Shown in pieces: positions 10,126 through 22,274 of a stretch of DNA of 53,979 bases (position 1 is the stretch's first letter; each line of letters starts with the position of its first letter). Location: assembly GCF_012911975.1 (NCBI RefSeq), contig NZ_SMDQ01000038.1, forward strand, positions 1 to 53,979, given 5' to 3'. A model generated the notes under the pieces. It worked only from the letters and a program-made list of their open reading frames with translations. It searched no databases and was not told where the DNA came from. The position numbers and the translations under genes were made by a program. The DNA comes from Nodosilinea sp. P-1105. Its GTDB lineage: Bacteria > Cyanobacteriota > Cyanobacteriia > Phormidesmidales > Phormidesmidaceae.

Positions 10126-11688
10126 CTAGGGGCAAAACAGCTCGCCCTCAGCCAGCCCGGTATCGGCCCCTGAACCCTCCGCTAATAGCGAGGGCCAGGG
10201 CCACACCCGTACCAGGGTGGAGCCACTGACACTGCCGACTTGAGTACCATCAGCATTAAACCTGACCCGTTGCACCGGAGCCAGATGGGAAATGCAGCCC
10301 ACTTCTTGGCCCACCATGTCCCAGATGCGTAGGGTCTGGTCGTCGCTACCGGTGAGGATGTGTTGCCCATCAGGGCTAAAGGTGAGGCTGCCAATGGGTC
10401 GGTTGTGCCGAATTTGGGGAGGTTGCCGCATTGGGGATTCCAGAATTTCGGCCAGATTCCACAAGCGCACAGTGCCATCTTCACTGGCTGTACCCAGCCA
10501 GCGGCCATCGGGGCTAAAGGCGGTATCGGTTAGCCCAGCGGTGTGCCCGGTCAGAGCCGCTACTTTGGTATAGTCATCGCCGTCGATGGCCCAGATATGC
10601 AAGACACTATCGCGGGTGGCCACGGTCAGCAGGGTTTCGTCGGGGCTAAAGCCCACATCGGCCACATCGGCCACAGTCCCCCAGGCTAAGGCTGTGCCCC
10701 GACTGGGAATATGCCATACTCGCAGGTCAAAGGTTTCGGTGATCGCTGCCACAAACTGCCGGGAGGGGCTAAAGGTAATTTGCCGTGGGTTTTCTTGCCC
10801 CAGCAGGCGAGCTAAGTCTGGGGGCAGGCTGGCTAAACCAAAGGCCAGACTGGTTTCGGTGGTGCCCATGCGAGCTTGTTGTTGACTCAGCAATTGGCTT
10901 TGGGTCAGGGTTTGGCCTTCGACCGCTAGCTGGTGGGCAAAAGCCAGTTTGCTCTGTTGCTCGGCCAGATTACTCTGCTGGATCGCCCGCTGCCGCTGTT
11001 GCCAGGCGATCGCAGCAGCCGCCAAGGCTAGGGCTGCTAGGATGGAAACACTGATGCCGAAACGCCGCAGCCGACGCCGTTGCTGCTGCTGTCGCCGGGT
11101 TTCTGCCTGACGACTGTGGTACACAAAGGACCGCTGCAGGGGGGTGGGGCTGGGGGATTTTTCACTTGCCTCGGCTAGCCAGGTTTCGGTGGTTTCTAGG
11201 TCTTGGCCCCGCAGCAGATAATCTTCGGTCTGATCGTGGGTTTGCCACTCCCGCGATCGCACCAATAGCCGAGTATGAAACTTGACGTAGTCTAGGTCAG
11301 TGTCTAACCCTTCCACGAGGGCCTTGAAGGCGGTATCAAAGTCATCGGTGTGACGAAAATAAAGCCAGTTGTGCCGCCGCAAAACCGCAGGCACCTGTTC
11401 CTGGGCAAATCCATCCCGGTGCACAATCGGCATCAGCCGCTTATGGTGGATCGCGGCGTAGTCCACCTCTTGCAAGCACACTTTTGAAACCAGCGAATCT
11501 GGGCTAATCACAAAAATAAACATGTGTGCGGCTTCGATGCCCGTCTGAATCTCTTGCCACCAATCGGCGGTGAGCGGGATATTGTCCCAATCCACCCAGG
11601 CGTCGTACTGGCTGGCCATCAACGCCTGATGTAGCACTTTCACAAAGTCTTGATCGGTGCGGGAGTAGGAGATGAAGACATCTGACAT
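10126..11688 (-). CDS. TIR domain - transmembrane - WD40 repeat protein
   Basis: The 520-residue protein starts with a TIR domain (about 1-130): DVFISYSRTDQDFV, then a BB-loop-like stretch IPLTADWW and the region VSKVCLQEVDYA, where E74 is the candidate catalytic Glu of NAD-cleaving TIRs. A Gln/Arg-rich stretch leads to a membrane segment (FGISVSILAALALAAAAIAW, about 210-230). A WD40 propeller part follows, with blades such as FSPDGRWLGTASEDGTVRLW and FSPDGQHILTGSDDQTLRIW. Only about five blades are visible, so the propeller may be incomplete. TIR-WD40 proteins are frequent in filamentous cyanobacteria and are thought to sense and signal in defence or cell death; function here is inferred. 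Confidence 0.85.
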   Translation of the reverse strand: MSDVFISYSRTDQDFVKVLHQALMASQYDAWVDWDNIPLTADWWQEIQTGIEAAHMFIFVISPDSLVSKVCLQEVDYAAIHHKRLMPIVHRDGFAQEQVPAVLRRHNWLYFRHTDDFDTAFKALVEGLDTDLDYVKFHTRLLVRSREWQTHDQTEDYLLRGQDLETTETWLAEASEKSPSPTPLQRSFVYHSRQAETRRQQQQRRRLRRFGISVSILAALALAAAAIAWQQRQRAIQQSNLAEQQSKLAFAHQLAVEGQTLTQSQLLSQQQARMGTTETSLAFGLASLPPDLARLLGQENPRQITFSPSRQFVAAITETFDLRVWHIPSRGTALAWGTVADVADVGFSPDETLLTVATRDSVLHIWAIDGDDYTKVAALTGHTAGLTDTAFSPDGRWLGTASEDGTVRLWNLAEILESPMRQPPQIRHNRPIGSLTFSPDGQHILTGSDDQTLRIWDMVGQEVGCISHLAPVQRVRFNADGTQVGSVSGSTLVRVWPWPSLLAEGSGADTGLAEGELFCP

Positions 11689-11952
11689 GGGACAGGTGTC
11701 CTAGGAAGGGGGGTTTTAAGGATAGATCGGGATGGGGAGGGTGGGGAGTGGGGGAGTGATGGAGTGGGGAGGTGTAGACGCGGAGCGGCTTCCTGCAGGG
11801 TAGGGTGGATGGGGAAGTGGAGGATATCGGATATCAGAACCCCCTTCTGGGAATGGTAGGGGTGGGTTATTCGGGTTGGCGATTTGTGGCTTTTCCGTAC
11901 AACGTTCACCTTGCACCTCTCCTCTTCGTTCTTCCCTCTTCGTTCTTCCCTC

Positions 11953-13962
11953 TTACCCTTTACGCAGGGTGCCTTGAAATATGCGCTGATTGATGGGAGC
12001 GGTGGTGGTGGGTTCTAGCCGTAGGGGGCCTGAGTCGGCGGGGTTGGGGGTGAGGGGTTCGTAGGCAATGGTGACGGGAAAGTCGCGCTGCTCGAAGATG
12101 GCTAGGAGTTCTTGGCGGGGGCGATCGCTGGGGTCAATAAAGGCGGGGTCGTAATCAAAGAAGGCCTGGGTTTGGCCCTCTACTTGTATGTTTCTGACCC
12201 GCATTTGTTCGTCATAGGTCAGGGTGTAGTTGATCCAGTCGGGTTGTTGTTCCCCTAGCTGGATGTGGTCTTTGATCACGATGCGGTTGGTGACGCTAAG
12301 GGTGTAACGGCTATCGGCGGGGTTGTCGTCGGCAAAGTAGAGGCGTTTGCGATCGCCTTTGGCGGATAGGGCAACTCGCTGACCGGCGGGTAGGGTTAAC
12401 CCGCTCAGGTCAAATCCTGAGCTTTTCGACACCTGCCGCTCTGTGCGCGAAAATCCAGTTTCTGGGGTAGACGAATCAAACTGATAGACCCGAGTGTCAT
12501 CGCTCAGGTGAATGGACATCTGGGGAATGGCGGTGGTCCGATTCGCCACAAAGGTCAGCTCTGGGCCGGTGGTGGTGGGCACGACGTAGAGGCTGAGGGA
12601 CTGATCAGCGGGCAGCCTGAGTCCAGCGAAACTGGCCGTATAACCGGGGCCTGTCAGGTGTAGGGTGGTGGGCTGCGGTTGAACGGTGGGAATGCCAGTC
12701 AGGGTGACTTGCAGGGGTTGGTTGAGGCTCTCGGCGGGCAGGTGGTAGCTGGCGGGCACATCTCGGTTGAGCCCGCCTTTAAAGGGCACCAGGTCAACCG
12801 GTGCTTTGACCGCCGGGTCTAGGCTGAGGTCATAGGGCATAACCGAGAGTTGCCCTTCACCGATTAAGGTGATGTCGATGGTTGGGGCTGGGGCTGTCTC
12901 GGGTTCAGGGTCGAGACCACAAAAGGGGCAGCTAAAGGCACCTTGCACAGTTGGGGCCGTATCCGTCTCTGCCGGTAGCTGCCGCCAGGAGAGTTGGGTT
13001 AAATCTAAGTTTTTGCTCTGGGTGTCCCCCTGGAAGGTGGGGCCATTGGCCGTGGGCTGGTAGGTCCAGGTGTCGGTGGTGGTGTCAAACTCGATGTGTA
13101 GGTCGGTGGGGCTAGTGGGTCGCCCCAGGGGATAGTTGCTGTCGTACACATAAACCCAGTATTTACCGTTCTCCCGCTCCTCTACCTGATAGGGGGTGAG
13201 AGCATGGCCTTCGGTCAACGCTCCCTGGATGGTACGATAAACCCCCATGGTGAAGGGATCGAGGGAGCCGGTGAGAAAGACGTTGAGGATGGATAGCAAA
13301 ATCTGAGTGGGGGTGAAGGTATCGCGGATCACCTGGGTGGGTTGAAACACCTCGGTCACCCCCTGCATCAGAAACAGGTTGGCAATGAAAGCTTGCAGGT
13401 CAAATAGGGTACGGGCCAGGCCAAACACCGTACGCCCCAGCAAAAAATTAATCAGTTGCTGCCACCAGGGGAGTCGCGGTTGCGATCGCGGTTGCCATAG
13501 ATCTAACACTGCGGCGGCCATGCCCTCAGATATGCCCTGATCCAGTCGGCCCAATTGGGTGTTCAGCCAGTCGTGGGCGGCGGCAGTCAGCAAACAGTTG
13601 CGCCCGTCCTGGGCAATACAGACTTGGGTGCCAAACAATCGCTGCATTTGGCCCGTCAGCACCTCTTCCCAGTCCTGGGCATGGCGATCCAGGTCGATGG
13701 CATCGATCAGCTCTTGGTTGGAAAACTGGAAGGTGTTAACCGTAGGGTAAAACTCAGCTAGGGACACGGTGCCCCCTGGGTGCTGGTGCAACTGAGCCAG
13801 CAGATCTATGGTCGGGATGACCACCTCGGCGCCAGGCCTGTTGCTTGAGGGGGTAGCTGCCCCCAGGGCTGCATAGGGCGACAGTTGGCCCAACACAAAG
13901 ACCGCCAATAGTCCTAGGGCCAGCCAGCGTACTCGACGAAGAATTCGGTTCTGCCGCATCAT
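11953..13962 (-). CDS. Large exported protein of unknown function
   Basis: I do not recognise the family. The start is taken at ATG 13962 (an upstream in-frame GTG lies at 13974). The product has about 669 residues. It begins with a basic stretch and a hydrophobic signal segment (WLALGLLAVFVLGQLSPYAALGA), so it is likely exported. The middle includes helices such as LLGRTVFGLARTLFDLQAFIANLFLMQGV. One CxxC pair occurs in SCPFCGLDPEPE near residue 345. The C-terminal half looks beta-rich with many Thr, Pro and Asp. It stands alone, divergent from the macro-domain gene. A role at the cell surface is inference only. Confidence 0.7.
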   Translation of the reverse strand: MMRQNRILRRVRWLALGLLAVFVLGQLSPYAALGAATPSSNRPGAEVVIPTIDLLAQLHQHPGGTVSLAEFYPTVNTFQFSNQELIDAIDLDRHAQDWEEVLTGQMQRLFGTQVCIAQDGRNCLLTAAAHDWLNTQLGRLDQGISEGMAAAVLDLWQPRSQPRLPWWQQLINFLLGRTVFGLARTLFDLQAFIANLFLMQGVTEVFQPTQVIRDTFTPTQILLSILNVFLTGSLDPFTMGVYRTIQGALTEGHALTPYQVEERENGKYWVYVYDSNYPLGRPTSPTDLHIEFDTTTDTWTYQPTANGPTFQGDTQSKNLDLTQLSWRQLPAETDTAPTVQGAFSCPFCGLDPEPETAPAPTIDITLIGEGQLSVMPYDLSLDPAVKAPVDLVPFKGGLNRDVPASYHLPAESLNQPLQVTLTGIPTVQPQPTTLHLTGPGYTASFAGLRLPADQSLSLYVVPTTTGPELTFVANRTTAIPQMSIHLSDDTRVYQFDSSTPETGFSRTERQVSKSSGFDLSGLTLPAGQRVALSAKGDRKRLYFADDNPADSRYTLSVTNRIVIKDHIQLGEQQPDWINYTLTYDEQMRVRNIQVEGQTQAFFDYDPAFIDPSDRPRQELLAIFEQRDFPVTIAYEPLTPNPADSGPLRLEPTTTAPINQRIFQGTLRKG

Positions 13963-14301
13963 CAGCTTTGCCACCGTTGTGTTTGGTGTTTGGTCCCGAG
14001 TGAGACGCTTATTGTCCTGGGTTTGCTCCCAGATATCACAGCGGTCTGGGACAGTTGGTACAGTGGGCTGTAAATCTGCATAGTTCGAGCGATCGCATCC
14101 TCAAGACCCGTGACTTTTGCCAATGATATTGCATTGTTACCGAGGTTGTTGATTGCCCTGGCGAGTGTCAGTCGACAATCCTTCAACTTATCTATCACTA
14201 AATCTTGATAACTAAACCGCCCCTGGTACTCTGTGCAGCAGGGGTTATTTAATGGGCAATAGGAACCAATGTTGTTGCTCAGGAAGTTGGAGGTCGCCGT
14301 C
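13963..14301. other. Divergent intergenic region
   Basis: This region lies between the exported-protein gene (minus) and the macro-domain gene (plus), so both promoters should be here. A 155-codon minus-strand frame crosses it but runs into the macro-domain gene and has no protein-like features. A GGAGG at 14289-14293, 8 bp before ATG 14302, sets the macro-domain start. I see no clear operator. Confidence 0.4.
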
Positions 14302-14853
14302 ATGCCCACCCCCGATCCGTTGAACCGCCTAGTGGTCGTGCAGGGTGACATTACCCGTGAAACCGTTGATGCCATTGTCAATGCGGCCAATGAGTCACTC
14401 CTGGGGGGTGGCGGGGTAGATGGTGCCATTCATCGCGCCGCCGGGCCGGAACTTTTGGCGGAATGTCGCCAACTGGGGGGATGTCCTACCGGACAGGCAA
14501 AAATTACCCGGGGTTATGACCTACCCGCCCCATGGGTGATTCATACCGTGGGGCCGGTGTGGCAAGGGGGGCAACACCATGAGGATGAGTTGCTAAGCTG
14601 CTGTTATCGCAATAGTTTGACCCTTGCTGTGGAGCATGGCATTCGCACCCTGGCCTTTCCAGCCATTAGCGCAGGAGTTTACGGGTTCCCGCTGGAGCGA
14701 GCCGCTGAGATTGCGATCGCCACTGTAGCCGCCACCCTAGACCAGACCGCTGAAGACGATACCGCCCAGATTACCCAAGTGCGATTTGTCTGCTTTAGCG
14801 ATCGGGCTTCCCAAATCTACCAGACGGCACTGGCGGAGGTACTGGACCCATAG
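14302..14853 (+). CDS. Macro-domain protein (O-acetyl-ADP-ribose deacetylase-like)
   Basis: Macro domains of this type remove ADP-ribose from proteins or deacetylate O-acetyl-ADP-ribose. The 183-residue product consists of one MacroD-like domain. Seen motifs are [19 protein letters not shown], the glycine loop [16 protein letters not shown], and the phosphate-binding segment [20 protein letters not shown]. The Asn of NAAN and Asp of GGVDGA match the usual catalytic or binding residues. The start at 14302 is supported by a GGAGG 8 bp upstream; a longer start at 14269 is possible. In a region with TIR proteins, which consume NAD and release ADP-ribose species, handling of such products is an attractive but unproven idea. 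Confidence 0.88.
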   Translation: MPTPDPLNRLVVVQGDITRETVDAIVNAANESLLGGGGVDGAIHRAAGPELLAECRQLGGCPTGQAKITRGYDLPAPWVIHTVGPVWQGGQHHEDELLSCCYRNSLTLAVEHGIRTLAFPAISAGVYGFPLERAAEIAIATVAATLDQTAEDDTAQITQVRFVCFSDRASQIYQTALAEVLDP

Positions 14854-14878
14854 GCAATGCCTGGGGCCAAGTTAGCGT

Positions 14879-14905
14879 GCCGGTACAGATCCCAGGGGTC
14901 TGCCC
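14879..14905. repeat. 27-bp dispersed repeat, copy 2 (inverted)
   Basis: This is the exact reverse complement of 7695-7721. It follows the macro-domain gene by about 25 bp. Downstream, two hairpin-forming runs occur: CCCCTC/GAGGGG around 14976-14991 and CCCTCC-GTA-GGAGGG at 15055-15069. They flank a stretch of CGGAACGCTT-like repeats and lie just beyond the recA 3' end, so the second may also act as a weak terminator, although no T run follows. Confidence 0.75.
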
Positions 14906-15086
14906 CAGCGCAGGGTCAAGTTTGAGATTTAGGATTGACAGATGTAGAGATTTTGCAGGGTCAAGGTACCGAAATCCCCTCCCAGGAGGGGAACACCCTG
15001 CCCTTTCCTGCGGAACGCTTTTCCTCGGAACGCTTCGCGAACGCGAACGGGCAGCCCTCCGTAGGAGGGAAAGAAATCAGAAATCC

Positions 15087-16166
15087 TTACTCTTCTTCTG
15101 CCAAAGCTGCGGTTGTTTCGTCCTCTGGCTCGATGTCCATAGCCACATCTCCTAAGCCACCAATCTCCAACTTGGCTTTCACCTGGGCTTCTACTTTCTG
15201 GGCAAACTCAGCATCCTCTAGCAACCGCTGAATCGTATTTTCGCGGCCCTGGCCGATGTTGTCTCCTTCATAGCTGTACCAAGCTCCCCTGCGGGTAATC
15301 ACCCCATGTTGCTCGGCCAAGTCTACCAGACAGCCCATGGTGGAAATCCCCTGGCCGAACAAAATGTCGAATTCCCCAATCCGAAAAGGTGGAGCCACTT
15401 TATTCTTGGCCACTTTAACCTTGGCGCGAATGCCATATTCTTCGGTGCCCTTTTTGAGGGTCTGAATGCGCCGAATATCCAGACGCACAGAGGCATAAAA
15501 CTTGAGGGCATTCCCCCCCGTGGTCACCTCTGGATTGCCATAGGAAATCCCGATCTTTTGCCGCAACTGGTTCAAGAAGATAACGGTGCACTGGGACTTG
15601 CCGATGCTGCCCGTAATTTTGCGTAAAGCCTGGCTCATCAGGCGAGCCTGTAACCCCACATGGGCATCCCCCATTTCCCCTTCAATTTCGGCCCGGGGCA
15701 CCAGGGCGGCTACTGAATCCACGACCACTAAATCTACAGCGGAAGATCGCACCAGTTGGTCAACCACCTCTAGCCCCATTTCCCCGGTGTCCGGCTGAGA
15801 CACCAATAGTTCTTCAATATTGACCCCCAGGGCTGAGGCATAGATTGGATCGAGGGCATGTTCAGCATCAACAAAGGCAGCCACGCCGCCCAGCCGCTGC
15901 ACTTCCGCCAAGGCATGGAGGGCAACGGTAGTTTTACCAGAGCTTTCAGGACCATAGATTTCAATCACACGACCTTTGGGCAAACCACCCCCCAAGGCCA
16001 GATCCAAGGTCAACGCGCCAGTGGGGATAGTTTCCACCTTCATTCGGGCGGCATCCCCCAGGCGCATAATCGAGCCTTTGCCAAAGTTGCGCTCAATTTG
16101 ATTGAGCACCATGGACAGGGCTTTTTCCTTTTCGCTTTGCTCTTTATTGCCTTTTCGTGCTGCCAT
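15087..16166 (-). CDS. recA: Recombinase RecA
   Basis: RecA forms filaments on single-stranded DNA, carries out strand exchange and triggers LexA cleavage. The 359-residue product has Walker [10 protein letters not shown] at 72-80, [15 protein letters not shown], loop 2 [22 protein letters not shown] and the acidic C-terminal tail. I use the ATG at 16166 because a GAGG lies 6 bp upstream and family proteins begin there; the frame extends 8 codons further to 16190. A promoter with an embedded LexA-like box lies 60-90 bp upstream. The gene stands alone on the minus strand, as is common in cyanobacteria. Confidence 0.98.
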   Translation of the reverse strand: MAARKGNKEQSEKEKALSMVLNQIERNFGKGSIMRLGDAARMKVETIPTGALTLDLALGGGLPKGRVIEIYGPESSGKTTVALHALAEVQRLGGVAAFVDAEHALDPIYASALGVNIEELLVSQPDTGEMGLEVVDQLVRSSAVDLVVVDSVAALVPRAEIEGEMGDAHVGLQARLMSQALRKITGSIGKSQCTVIFLNQLRQKIGISYGNPEVTTGGNALKFYASVRLDIRRIQTLKKGTEEYGIRAKVKVAKNKVAPPFRIGEFDILFGQGISTMGCLVDLAEQHGVITRRGAWYSYEGDNIGQGRENTIQRLLEDAEFAQKVEAQVKAKLEIGGLGDVAMDIEPEDETTAALAEEE

Positions 16167-16226
16167 AGTTGCCTCAGTGCTACGGGGCATCGGTTCTCAC
16201 CCTCTGGGAAATATTGCCAGGCTTTC

Positions 16227-16254
16227 AGTATAGTACGCCTGCACTAAATTGCAA
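16227..16254 (-). promoter_or_regulatory. recA promoter
   Basis: On the minus strand TTGCAA (16254-16249) and TATACT (16232-16227) are separated by 16 bp, a good sigma-70-type match. They lie about 61 bp upstream of the recA ATG at 16166. No transcript data are available, so this is a sequence-only call. Confidence 0.55.
16232..16245 (+). promoter_or_regulatory. LexA-like box inside the recA promoter
   Basis: AGTACGCCTGCACT matches the cyanobacterial LexA consensus RGTAC-N3-DGTWC-B with a single mismatch (C for T in the second half). It lies between and touching the -10 element of the recA promoter, where a repressor would block polymerase. LexA control of recA varies between cyanobacteria, so binding is an inference. 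Confidence 0.4.
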
Positions 16255-16316
16255 GCCCCATTTTGAGCCCTGCTACAGCCATTACGTCATTTGGCGGAGT
16301 GATGGCGAGTGGTTGG

Positions 16317-16445
16317 TTAGTCTTGGTCTTTAGTTTTGGCGTTAGACCTGGGCCAGCGAGCCCCCATTTCAGTGGTGGCGGACCACACCAGGTAGAGCAC
16401 CAGTAGGGCAACACCGCCTAAAAATGGAATCAGATCATCGGGCAT
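16317..16445 (-). CDS. Small single-pass membrane protein (42 aa)
   Basis: This short gene starts at ATG 16445, with GAGG 8 bp upstream, 11 bp after the M41-like gene ends. The product begins MPDDLIPFLGGVALLVLYLV, which is one membrane helix, and ends in a basic, polar tail. Size and layout resemble small photosynthetic-complex subunits, but I cannot match it to a known one. Co-transcription with the protease gene is likely from the spacing. Confidence 0.6.
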   Translation of the reverse strand: MPDDLIPFLGGVALLVLYLVWSATTEMGARWPRSNAKTKDQD

Positions 16446-16456
16446 GGCTGCAAACC

Positions 16457-17158
16457 TCAGGAAAGCGTAGCGTCCACCAAGGGGCGATGGTGCTCGATGA
16501 TTTGACGGCAGGTGGCAACTGGAGAGCGGTCTGCCATCGCTAACACCAGGGCGTCAAAGGCTTCGCGATGCTTCTCAATCAACGTTTTGGCTTGTAGGGT
16601 AGCCCAGCGGCGCTTAATCACGCCTTCTGCCGCAGGACGATTGAGGGTATTCCACAGCATGATCAGCGCTCGGGTGTCATCGTCACCCCCGATGGCGTTG
16701 CCGTAGACGAGCTGCTCGGCAGCGGTGCCAGCCATCCACACCTGACAATAGCGATCGATCCACTGGGGGGTGATTTGGCTGGGTTCCCCCTGGGAATCGA
16801 GGTGGTTGAGCCCAAAAATTACCCCTCCCTGCCCTGGCAGCCCCTGTTTCCAGGCTTCCCAGGTGGTGAGCGTGTAGGCCTCGACCGGGATGTCTAACAG
16901 GACAGCGGTTAAGAAGTGCCCAGCTTCGTGGTGCAGGACCCGCTGACGATGGTCTGGGGACATCCAGGCCAAAGCATCCATTAAAATGTTGCCGATTCGC
17001 CCTTGCAGGCCCAACTGATCCAGGGTGATCATACCGAGGCCCCCAGCGGCGACAGTGGCGACCACCAGTGGTGATAGGTTGACCAATGGCCCCAGCAGGC
17101 TGGCCATGGTCATGACGAAAATGATCACAGCAATGGTGTTGAGGGTGGTGTCGCGCAT
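16457..17158 (-). CDS. M41-like membrane peptidase without an AAA+ domain
   Basis: The 233-residue product has two N-terminal membrane segments (about 8-25 and 29-46) and then a zinc-protease-like core with HHEAGHFLTAVLL; HEAGH lies at 77-81. A downstream acidic run GGDDDTRALIM near 160-170 could supply the third metal ligand, as in FtsH-type M41 peptidases. The AAA+ ATPase module of FtsH is absent. Similar stand-alone proteins occur in cyanobacteria and plant plastids, often annotated as Zn-protease-like. I chose ATG 17158; an upstream TTG at 17170 is also in frame. Substrates are unknown. Confidence 0.75.
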   Translation of the reverse strand: MRDTTLNTIAVIIFVMTMASLLGPLVNLSPLVVATVAAGGLGMITLDQLGLQGRIGNILMDALAWMSPDHRQRVLHHEAGHFLTAVLLDIPVEAYTLTTWEAWKQGLPGQGGVIFGLNHLDSQGEPSQITPQWIDRYCQVWMAGTAAEQLVYGNAIGGDDDTRALIMLWNTLNRPAAEGVIKRRWATLQAKTLIEKHREAFDALVLAMADRSPVATCRQIIEHHRPLVDATLS

Positions 17159-17484
17159 GCAATCAGTCAAGGTGAACAGTTACTTGGGTTGAGCCGTAGC
17201 CGATACTTGGCGCTGTGGTACTTAGCGCTGCATTATGCTCAATCATGGAGGCGCTTTAGCAGCATGTCCCTGCCTAGTCGCCCTATAAACAACGTTGTCT
17301 TATGGTAGCAGTATGCCAGCTGAGGGGCATGAACCCCAGGGTTTGGCCGGGGGGCAGGCTCAACTGTGGCCCCAGGGCCATGTCCCAGGGGGTGGGTAAA
17401 ACCCTAATGGAATCATGACGAATCGCAGAGGATTTGGCTGAATATACTTCACTCGCTTGGTTTTATGCCAATCTAGGTAGCTGC
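17159..17484. other. Divergent intergenic region
   Basis: About 325 bp lie between the minus-strand peptidase gene and the plus-strand BrkB-like gene. The region contains a Gly-rich, GGGG-heavy stretch (17330-17400) and an in-frame TTG at 17434 that could extend the BrkB-like protein. Promoters for both genes should be here; I cannot place them. Confidence 0.3.
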
Positions 17485-18540
17485 ATGGAGCACTTTCAGC
17501 GGTCGAATTGGGTCGGTACAATGGTGAAAAGACGGTTAGCGCAGTTGAATCATTGGCGTCGCGCTTGGGCGGTCGCCCACCACTGGATTAATAGTTCTGT
17601 CATGCTCGATTTCATCAAATACCGGGTGGGTCAATCTGCTTGGGCCAAGCTAATGGGCCGCACCTTTCTGAAATGGCAGCAGGATGACTGCCTAGAAATG
17701 GGGGCTGCCCTAGCTTACTATGCGATGTTTTCGTTGTTTCCGCTGATGTTGGTATCGTTGAGTATTGTTGGTCTGCTAATTGGGCCTAACACGGTGGCTT
17801 TCAATGCCATTTTGACCTTTGCCCACGAGGCACTGCCCCCCGATGCCTTCTCGATTGTAGAAACAACCTTGGTTCAGTTCCATACCCGCAGTTACCAGGC
17901 CAGCATTATTGGCTTTAGTATTTTGCTGTTTGCCTCCACTGGGTTCTTTGGAGCATTGAGTCGTTCCTTTGACAAAATTTGGCATGTACAACCCCGCCAT
18001 CAGCATCTAAATCCTCTGGGGGCGCTGGCTCTGACGTTTCTGTGGCGACGCTTTTTAGCGTTTTTACTGGTGATTAGTTGCAGTGGTTTAGTGTTTGTCT
18101 CGCTGGTGTCTAACATTGCCATAGATACCTTTTTGCGATTGCTAGAGGAGTTCAACCGCTTTTTCACGGTGGTCACGATTGACCAAGTCCAGCTACTGCC
18201 TTGGCTGCGGTTGGGGGTATCGTTTGTGACCTTAACCTTAGTGGTCATGGTGCTCTACAAGGTTTTACCAGGAACCAAGGTGGCGTGGCGAGATCTCTGG
18301 CTGGGGGCGCTTTTTACGGCTTTGTTGTGGGTGATGTTGCAGCAGCTGATTAGTAATAGTGTGATTAGCTTAGGGAGTCGCTTCCGATCCTATGGGGTTG
18401 TAAGCGGCTTCATGGTGTTGATGTTATGGATTTACCTGACCAGTCAAATTTTCTTTTTGGGGGGCGAGCTCACCTACGTCTATGCCCATTTGTTTGGTAG
18501 CCGCCGAGGATCGAAGCGGTTAACCTCGAAGCATTCATGA
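17485..18540 (+). CDS. YihY/BrkB-family inner-membrane protein
   Basis: The family is made of six-helix membrane proteins of uncertain role; an old RNase BN label is not supported for it. The sequence shows the family core: FLKWQQDDCLEMGAALAYYAM followed by SLFPLMLVSLSIVGLLIG, then further hydrophobic segments and near the end FRSYGVVSGFMVLMLWIYLTSQIFFLGGELTYVY. The GAxLTY-like end is typical. Starts are ambiguous: ATG 17485, ATG 17521 or TTG 17434. cysC follows 84 bp downstream on the same strand. Confidence 0.82.
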   Translation: MEHFQRSNWVGTMVKRRLAQLNHWRRAWAVAHHWINSSVMLDFIKYRVGQSAWAKLMGRTFLKWQQDDCLEMGAALAYYAMFSLFPLMLVSLSIVGLLIGPNTVAFNAILTFAHEALPPDAFSIVETTLVQFHTRSYQASIIGFSILLFASTGFFGALSRSFDKIWHVQPRHQHLNPLGALALTFLWRRFLAFLLVISCSGLVFVSLVSNIAIDTFLRLLEEFNRFFTVVTIDQVQLLPWLRLGVSFVTLTLVVMVLYKVLPGTKVAWRDLWLGALFTALLWVMLQQLISNSVISLGSRFRSYGVVSGFMVLMLWIYLTSQIFFLGGELTYVYAHLFGSRRGSKRLTSKHS

Positions 18541-18554
18541 AGACTGGCGGCAGA

Positions 18555-18590
18555 GTTGACCGGGGTATTCGCCATTTCATACAGTATAAA
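18555..18590 (+). promoter_or_regulatory. Possible cysC promoter
   Basis: TTGACC at 18556-18561 could be a -35 box. CATACA (16 bp later) or TATAAA at 18585-18590 could be the -10 box; the second gives too long a spacer. The elements lie 35-70 bp before the cysC ATG. This is a weak call. Confidence 0.3.
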
Positions 18591-18624
18591 ATCGACGCAA
18601 ACTGTTAGGAGTAACGAAGTCCCC

Positions 18625-19173
18625 ATGAAACAACGCGGTGTCACCATTTGGTTTACAGGGTTGAGCGGATCTGGAAAGTCAACCATTGCTCGGGCGGTGG
18701 AGGCTGAACTGCGCCAGCGGAGTTGCCAAATCGAGGTGCTGGATGGGGATATTGTGCGCACTAACCTGACCAAGGGGTTGGGGTTTAGCAAGGAAGACCG
18801 AGACGAAAATATTCGCCGCATTGGCTTTGTCTCTCACCTGTTGAGCCGCAATGGGGTGTTGGTACTGGTATCGGCAATTTCCCCTTACCGGGATATTCGG
18901 GATGAGGTGCGCGATCGCATCGGTGATTTTGTCGAAGTCTATGTGGATGCCCCGTTGGGTGTGTGCGAAGATCGGGATGTGAAGGGGCTGTATAAACGGG
19001 CCAGGGCTGGGGAAATCAAGCAGTTCACTGGTATCGATGACCCCTATGAAGCGCCCCTGAACCCGGAGGTGCACTGTCATACGGACCAGGAAACCATTGA
19101 AGAAAGTGCCGCCAAGGTGCTGGGCAAGCTAGAGGCTATGGGCTACCTGGAGGCTCCGGCAGCGGTGAACTAG
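18625..19173 (+). CDS. cysC: Adenylylsulfate kinase
   Basis: CysC phosphorylates adenosine 5'-phosphosulfate to PAPS in sulfate assimilation. The 182-residue product has Walker [10 protein letters not shown] at 12-20, the substrate motif [17 protein letters not shown], the Arg-rich [13 protein letters not shown], and the lid region [19 protein letters not shown]. The start at 18625 fits the family length (the frame opens earlier). A GGAG lies 13 bp upstream. It stands without other cys genes in the window. Confidence 0.96.
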   Translation: MKQRGVTIWFTGLSGSGKSTIARAVEAELRQRSCQIEVLDGDIVRTNLTKGLGFSKEDRDENIRRIGFVSHLLSRNGVLVLVSAISPYRDIRDEVRDRIGDFVEVYVDAPLGVCEDRDVKGLYKRARAGEIKQFTGIDDPYEAPLNPEVHCHTDQETIEESAAKVLGKLEAMGYLEAPAAVN

Positions 19174-19388
19174 GACCACCTGGCAGAAATACGGCCACCT
19201 TTACAGAGGGTGCCAGTACAGAGGGTGTCAGGTTCTAGGTGCCAGGTATCGGGAATAGTGGGCCGACTGATGCCACAGAGGATGAGGGCTCGATGGCGTC
19301 AGCCTGGCCTCTGGTAATTCGGCGGGTAGAGTTCTACCGGGATGGGGGTGAGGTACCGTAAACATAACGGTTGCCTCACCCTTGCCCT

Positions 19389-22274
<2,886 letters not shown>

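Noticed and set aside
13962-14429. 155-codon minus-strand frame
   Set aside because: It overlaps the well-supported macro-domain gene antisense and shows no domain or ribosome site.
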